From the NCBI GenBank assembly GCA_003153875.1, contig PMBY01000246.1:1322-8422 (forward strand): DNA of 7,101 nucleotides, given 5' to 3'. This document shows, in pieces, positions 4,571 through 7,101 of the stretch; position 1 is the stretch's first letter, and each line of letters begins with the position of its first letter. Position numbers and translations under genes: made by a program. The notes beneath the pieces are model-generated. The model ran no database searches. It was not told the origin of the DNA and saw nothing but the letters and a program-made list of their open reading frames with translations. Origin of the DNA: Myxococcales bacterium. GTDB lineage: Bacteria > Myxococcota > Polyangia > Fen-1088.

Positions 4571-6664
4571 ATGTGGTCGATGCCTCAGAGTGCGCAGGAA
4601 CGTGCCCGTGGCGCCAATCGTCTATCCGCTCCCTCGCACTCGCACAAGCGTGGGACGGCGATCTTCTTCGCGACACTGGGCCTGCCGCTCTTCGGTCTGA
4701 GTTCACAGGCGCGTGCGCAGGATCTCGACGATGCGGCCTGCTCGGAGTGCCATGCGACCGACCAGAGCGAGACTGACGGAAAAGAGCTGAAGGCGGTTAC
4801 GCCTGAGCTATTCAAGGGCACGCCCCACCAGGCGCTGGGATGCACGGCCTGCCACAAGCCCGATGCCGCGGCCGAAGTTCCCGAGGGCCGCACCGCGCAC
4901 AAGCCTTTCGAGCAGATGGATTGCTCGGTCTGCCATCAGAGCAACATGGTCAAGGCGGAGAACCAGGGTATCCCGCTTCTCTATCGCAACAGCGTGCACG
5001 GCGTGGCCAAGCTGGGCAAACACGACCCGCGCGCGCCCCAGTGCCAGAACTGCCACGGCTCCCATCGCATCTTGTCGCCCACCACAGCGGAATCCCAGGT
5101 CTCCAGAAAGAACGTCACCGCCACTTGTGTCTCGTGCCACGTCGACCGCGAGGACAAATCGTGGCAAATGAAGAGCAGCGAGCGGGTCAAGGCCTACGCC
5201 TCCAGCATCCACGGTAAGTTCAATCAGGCGTTCACCAATCTGCCAGCCGCGGTCTGCACCGACTGTCACGGCGAGCACGACATTGCCAAAGTCTCCAAGA
5301 AGGAATCCTACGTCGACCGCTACAAGCTGCCGCAGACCTGCTCGAAGTGTCACCAGAAGATCGCACAGGCCTACCAGGCGAGTGTTCACGGGAAATTGCT
5401 GGCACAAGGCAATCAAGACGTTCCCACCTGTTCCGATTGCCACGGCGAACACACCATCCAGAAGCACGACGACCCCAACTCGCGGGTCTATTCAGGAAAC
5501 GTGACCAAGACCTGCAGCGCATGCCACCAAAACGCGCTCTTGAGCTCGCGCTACCAGATGCCGCCCAACCGCGAGGCGACCTACAAGTCCAGCTTCCACG
5601 GCATCGCCCAGGGATTCGGCGACAAACGCGCGGCCAACTGCGCAAGCTGCCACGGCTCGCACGACATCCTGCCGTCCAATGACCCGAAGTCCAGGGTCAA
5701 CCCCAAGAACCTGGGCGAAACCTGCGGCAACTGCCATTCCGGCCCGAGCCGGTTCCTGGCTCTGGGAAAAATCCATCAGAACCAGACTCTCAAAGACAAC
5801 CCGCTGGTGTTTCTCATCAAGCTTTCCTACATCATTCTGATCGTCGGGACGGTGGGGGGATTTATCGCCTATATCATCCTCGATCTGTTCAGCCACTATG
5901 CGCGCAGGCTGTTCGCCAGGCTGCAGGGCCGAGATCCTGAACCCAGACGGAAACGGGCGAGCAAGGTCTACCAGCGCTTTCCCGTGAGCTACCGCATCCA
6001 GCACATCATCATGATGCTGTCATTCCTGACGCTCATCTTCACCGGGCTTCCCATCCTGTTCCCGGAATCGAGTTTCTTCAAAGGCATCTTCAACACGCCT
6101 GGCAGCTTCCAATTGCGCGGGCTCATCCACCGGGGCGCCGCTATTGTGCTCATCACCCTGGTGCTGGTGCACACCGTCTTCGTGCTGTCATCGCGGCGCG
6201 CGCGCAAGGACGTCGTCGAAATGATGCCGAGGATCAAGGACTACAAGGATTTCAGGAAGCTCATCGCTTTCAACTTGGGTCGTTCCAAAGAGCGGCCCGC
6301 CTATGCGCGATTCAACTTCATCGAAAAGTTCGAGTATCTGGCCGTGGTTTGGGGTTCCATCGTCATGGGTGTGACAGGATTCGTGCTCTGGTTCCCGGGA
6401 TGGTCCATGCGCCACATGCCCAAACTCGGACTTGACGTGGCCGCTGCCATCCACGGCTATGAAGCCGCGCTGGCCTTCTTGGCTATCATTATATGGCACC
6501 TGTATTCCGTCATCTTCAGTCCCGACGTCTGGCCCATGAGCAAGGTGTGGCTCACCGGGGAGATGACCGAGGAAGAGATGCAACACCATCACCCATTGGA
6601 ATTGGAGAAGCTGAAAGAAGCTGAGCCACCCGCGCAGGACGGCGCCGGCAAAGACAAGCCGTAG
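4571..6664 (+). CDS. CbcL-like 11-heme cytochrome c fused to a cytochrome b membrane domain
   Basis: This 697-residue protein joins a secreted multiheme domain to a diheme-type membrane domain. A signal sequence (basic SHKRG, hydrophobic 29-44, ARA-Q at 47-50) precedes eleven CXXCH heme sites, at C57, C91, C118, C158, C186, C229, C257, C287, C315, C357 and C385. Hemes 4-11 fall in four repeated two-heme units, each beginning S-x-H-G (H143, H214, H273, H343) and containing CHG-x-H (H165, H236, H294, H364), likely distal ligands. Five membrane helices follow (about 411-439, 476-497, 517-540, 587-607, 623-650) with His 478, 520, 534, 628 and 643 as heme b ligand candidates. H628/H643 are spaced much like the FdnI pair. 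Basic loops after helices 1 and 3 put the C-terminus in the cytoplasm. The layout matches CbcL-type quinol dehydrogenases of metal-reducing bacteria, so it probably passes electrons between menaquinol and periplasmic carriers; direction and partner are inferred. ATG 4571 or 4580 may start it; neither has a Shine-Dalgarno. Confidence 0.88.
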   Translation: MWSMPQSAQERARGANRLSAPSHSHKRGTAIFFATLGLPLFGLSSQARAQDLDDAACSECHATDQSETDGKELKAVTPELFKGTPHQALGCTACHKPDAAAEVPEGRTAHKPFEQMDCSVCHQSNMVKAENQGIPLLYRNSVHGVAKLGKHDPRAPQCQNCHGSHRILSPTTAESQVSRKNVTATCVSCHVDREDKSWQMKSSERVKAYASSIHGKFNQAFTNLPAAVCTDCHGEHDIAKVSKKESYVDRYKLPQTCSKCHQKIAQAYQASVHGKLLAQGNQDVPTCSDCHGEHTIQKHDDPNSRVYSGNVTKTCSACHQNALLSSRYQMPPNREATYKSSFHGIAQGFGDKRAANCASCHGSHDILPSNDPKSRVNPKNLGETCGNCHSGPSRFLALGKIHQNQTLKDNPLVFLIKLSYIILIVGTVGGFIAYIILDLFSHYARRLFARLQGRDPEPRRKRASKVYQRFPVSYRIQHIIMMLSFLTLIFTGLPILFPESSFFKGIFNTPGSFQLRGLIHRGAAIVLITLVLVHTVFVLSSRRARKDVVEMMPRIKDYKDFRKLIAFNLGRSKERPAYARFNFIEKFEYLAVVWGSIVMGVTGFVLWFPGWSMRHMPKLGLDVAAAIHGYEAALAFLAIIIWHLYSVIFSPDVWPMSKVWLTGEMTEEEMQHHHPLELEKLKEAEPPAQDGAGKDKP

Positions 6665-7101
6665 TTAATTCGCGACCACGAACTCAATACGGCGATTCTT
6701 CAACTTACCCTTGCCCAGGTTGGGAACCAGCGGCTTGGTCGCGCCCATCCCCGCGGACACCACTCTCTCGGGGCCCACGCCTTGCTCGACCAGGTACTGG
6801 GCGACTGCCTTGGCCTGGGCGTCGGTCAGTTCCTGGGCCTTGGCCGCGGGCAAACCGCTGCCCCAGTGTGCCTCAACCCGCACCTGGCGAATCTCCGGGT
6901 GGTTGACCAAGACGTCGATGACTTCATCAAGTACCTGGAACGCGCCCGAAGCCAACTCAGTCGATGGCTGCGTGCCTGCCGACGTGAAAGCGACGGGCTG
7001 GCGCAGTTTGAACTTCCCATCATTGAAGGTCACATTTGCCAATGCTGGACGAGCGCGCAGTGTGACCTTCACCGCATTCTCCTGGCCTTCCCCGACAGTC
7101 A
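6665..7101 (-). CDS. OmpA-family C-terminal domain protein (partial, open at window edge)
   Basis: The frame is open to the right edge, so the true start and any barrel, lipoprotein or repeat domain lie outside; a GTG at 7072 is internal-looking, since the frame stays open upstream of it. The visible part matches the OmpA C-terminal fold: a beta-strand with QPVAFTSAGT, helix FQVLDEVIDVLVNHPEIRQVRVEAHWG, helix LTDAQAKAVAQYLVEQGV, PERVVSAGMGATKPLVPN, and the end KNRRIEFVVAN. Such domains hold outer-membrane proteins to peptidoglycan from the periplasm. The key contacts seem absent: the usual G-H-T-D is A-H-W-G here, and the Arg of L-S-x-x-R-A is Gln. The protein may bind something else or serve only structurally. 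Its TAA directly abuts the TAG of the convergent cytochrome gene, with no space for a terminator. Confidence 0.82.
   Translation of the reverse strand, partial: TVGEGQENAVKVTLRARPALANVTFNDGKFKLRQPVAFTSAGTQPSTELASGAFQVLDEVIDVLVNHPEIRQVRVEAHWGSGLPAAKAQELTDAQAKAVAQYLVEQGVGPERVVSAGMGATKPLVPNLGKGKLKNRRIEFVVAN

Noticed and set aside
4808..5467. 219-codon minus-strand frame opposite the heme domain
   Set aside because: It is the complement of repeated CXXCH coding sequence; its apparent Val/Leu/Ala richness comes from codon complementarity.
1..7101. CRISPR array, tRNA, rRNA or insertion sequence
   Set aside because: I saw no regularly spaced direct repeats, cloverleaf-like elements, rRNA motifs, transposase frame or flanking inverted repeats on either strand by eye.

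Overview
This 7.1 kb window is GC-rich bacterial DNA with dense coding. The gene content points to a Gram-negative bacterium, most likely of the former Deltaproteobacteria (Myxococcota-like). It holds the start of a PUFA-synthase-type type I polyketide synthase, a CbcL-like multiheme c plus b cytochrome, and the end of an OmpA-family protein with a signature common in that group. The taxon is inferred from gene types and no marker gene is present.

Layout. Positions 1-401 (minus) are the first 133 codons of a large ketosynthase protein that runs off the left edge. A 251-bp divergent spacer (402-652) follows, with a strong inverted repeat next to the start of a solitary Eco57I/PstI-type adenine methyltransferase (653-2092, plus). 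This converges, with 2 nt between stop codons, on a VapBC toxin-antitoxin pair (2095-2764, minus). The vapB promoter is well formed and appears to start transcription at the vapB ATG itself. Divergent from it is a broken aldehyde dehydrogenase gene of GapN type (2900-3342, plus). It keeps its promoter, ribosome binding site, about 13 N-terminal codons and the last ~130 codons, but the middle ~1.1 kb is gone. Its stop shares a CTAG with the stop of a possible 41-codon membrane ORF on the other strand (3339-3464). An intact alpha/beta hydrolase follows (3575-4495, plus), then a weak terminator-like hairpin, then the largest gene (4571-6664, plus). That gene encodes an 11-heme periplasmic domain fused to a five-helix cytochrome b domain. 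The last gene (6665-7101, minus) is the C-terminus of an OmpA-family protein that is open at the right edge.

How the parts may work together. The cytochrome probably carries electrons between the quinone pool and periplasmic acceptors or donors. The methyltransferase and VapBC form a small defence or addiction block with no restriction enzyme beside it. The adjacent broken dehydrogenase and short membrane ORF suggest that this block sits in a region of deletion and rearrangement. No tRNA, rRNA, CRISPR array or insertion sequence was seen. I found no wholly new multi-gene system. The most unusual items are the repeat-built 11-heme cytochrome fusion, the hairpin at the methyltransferase start, the gutted dehydrogenase with intact expression signals, and the OmpA domain lacking the usual peptidoglycan-contact residues.
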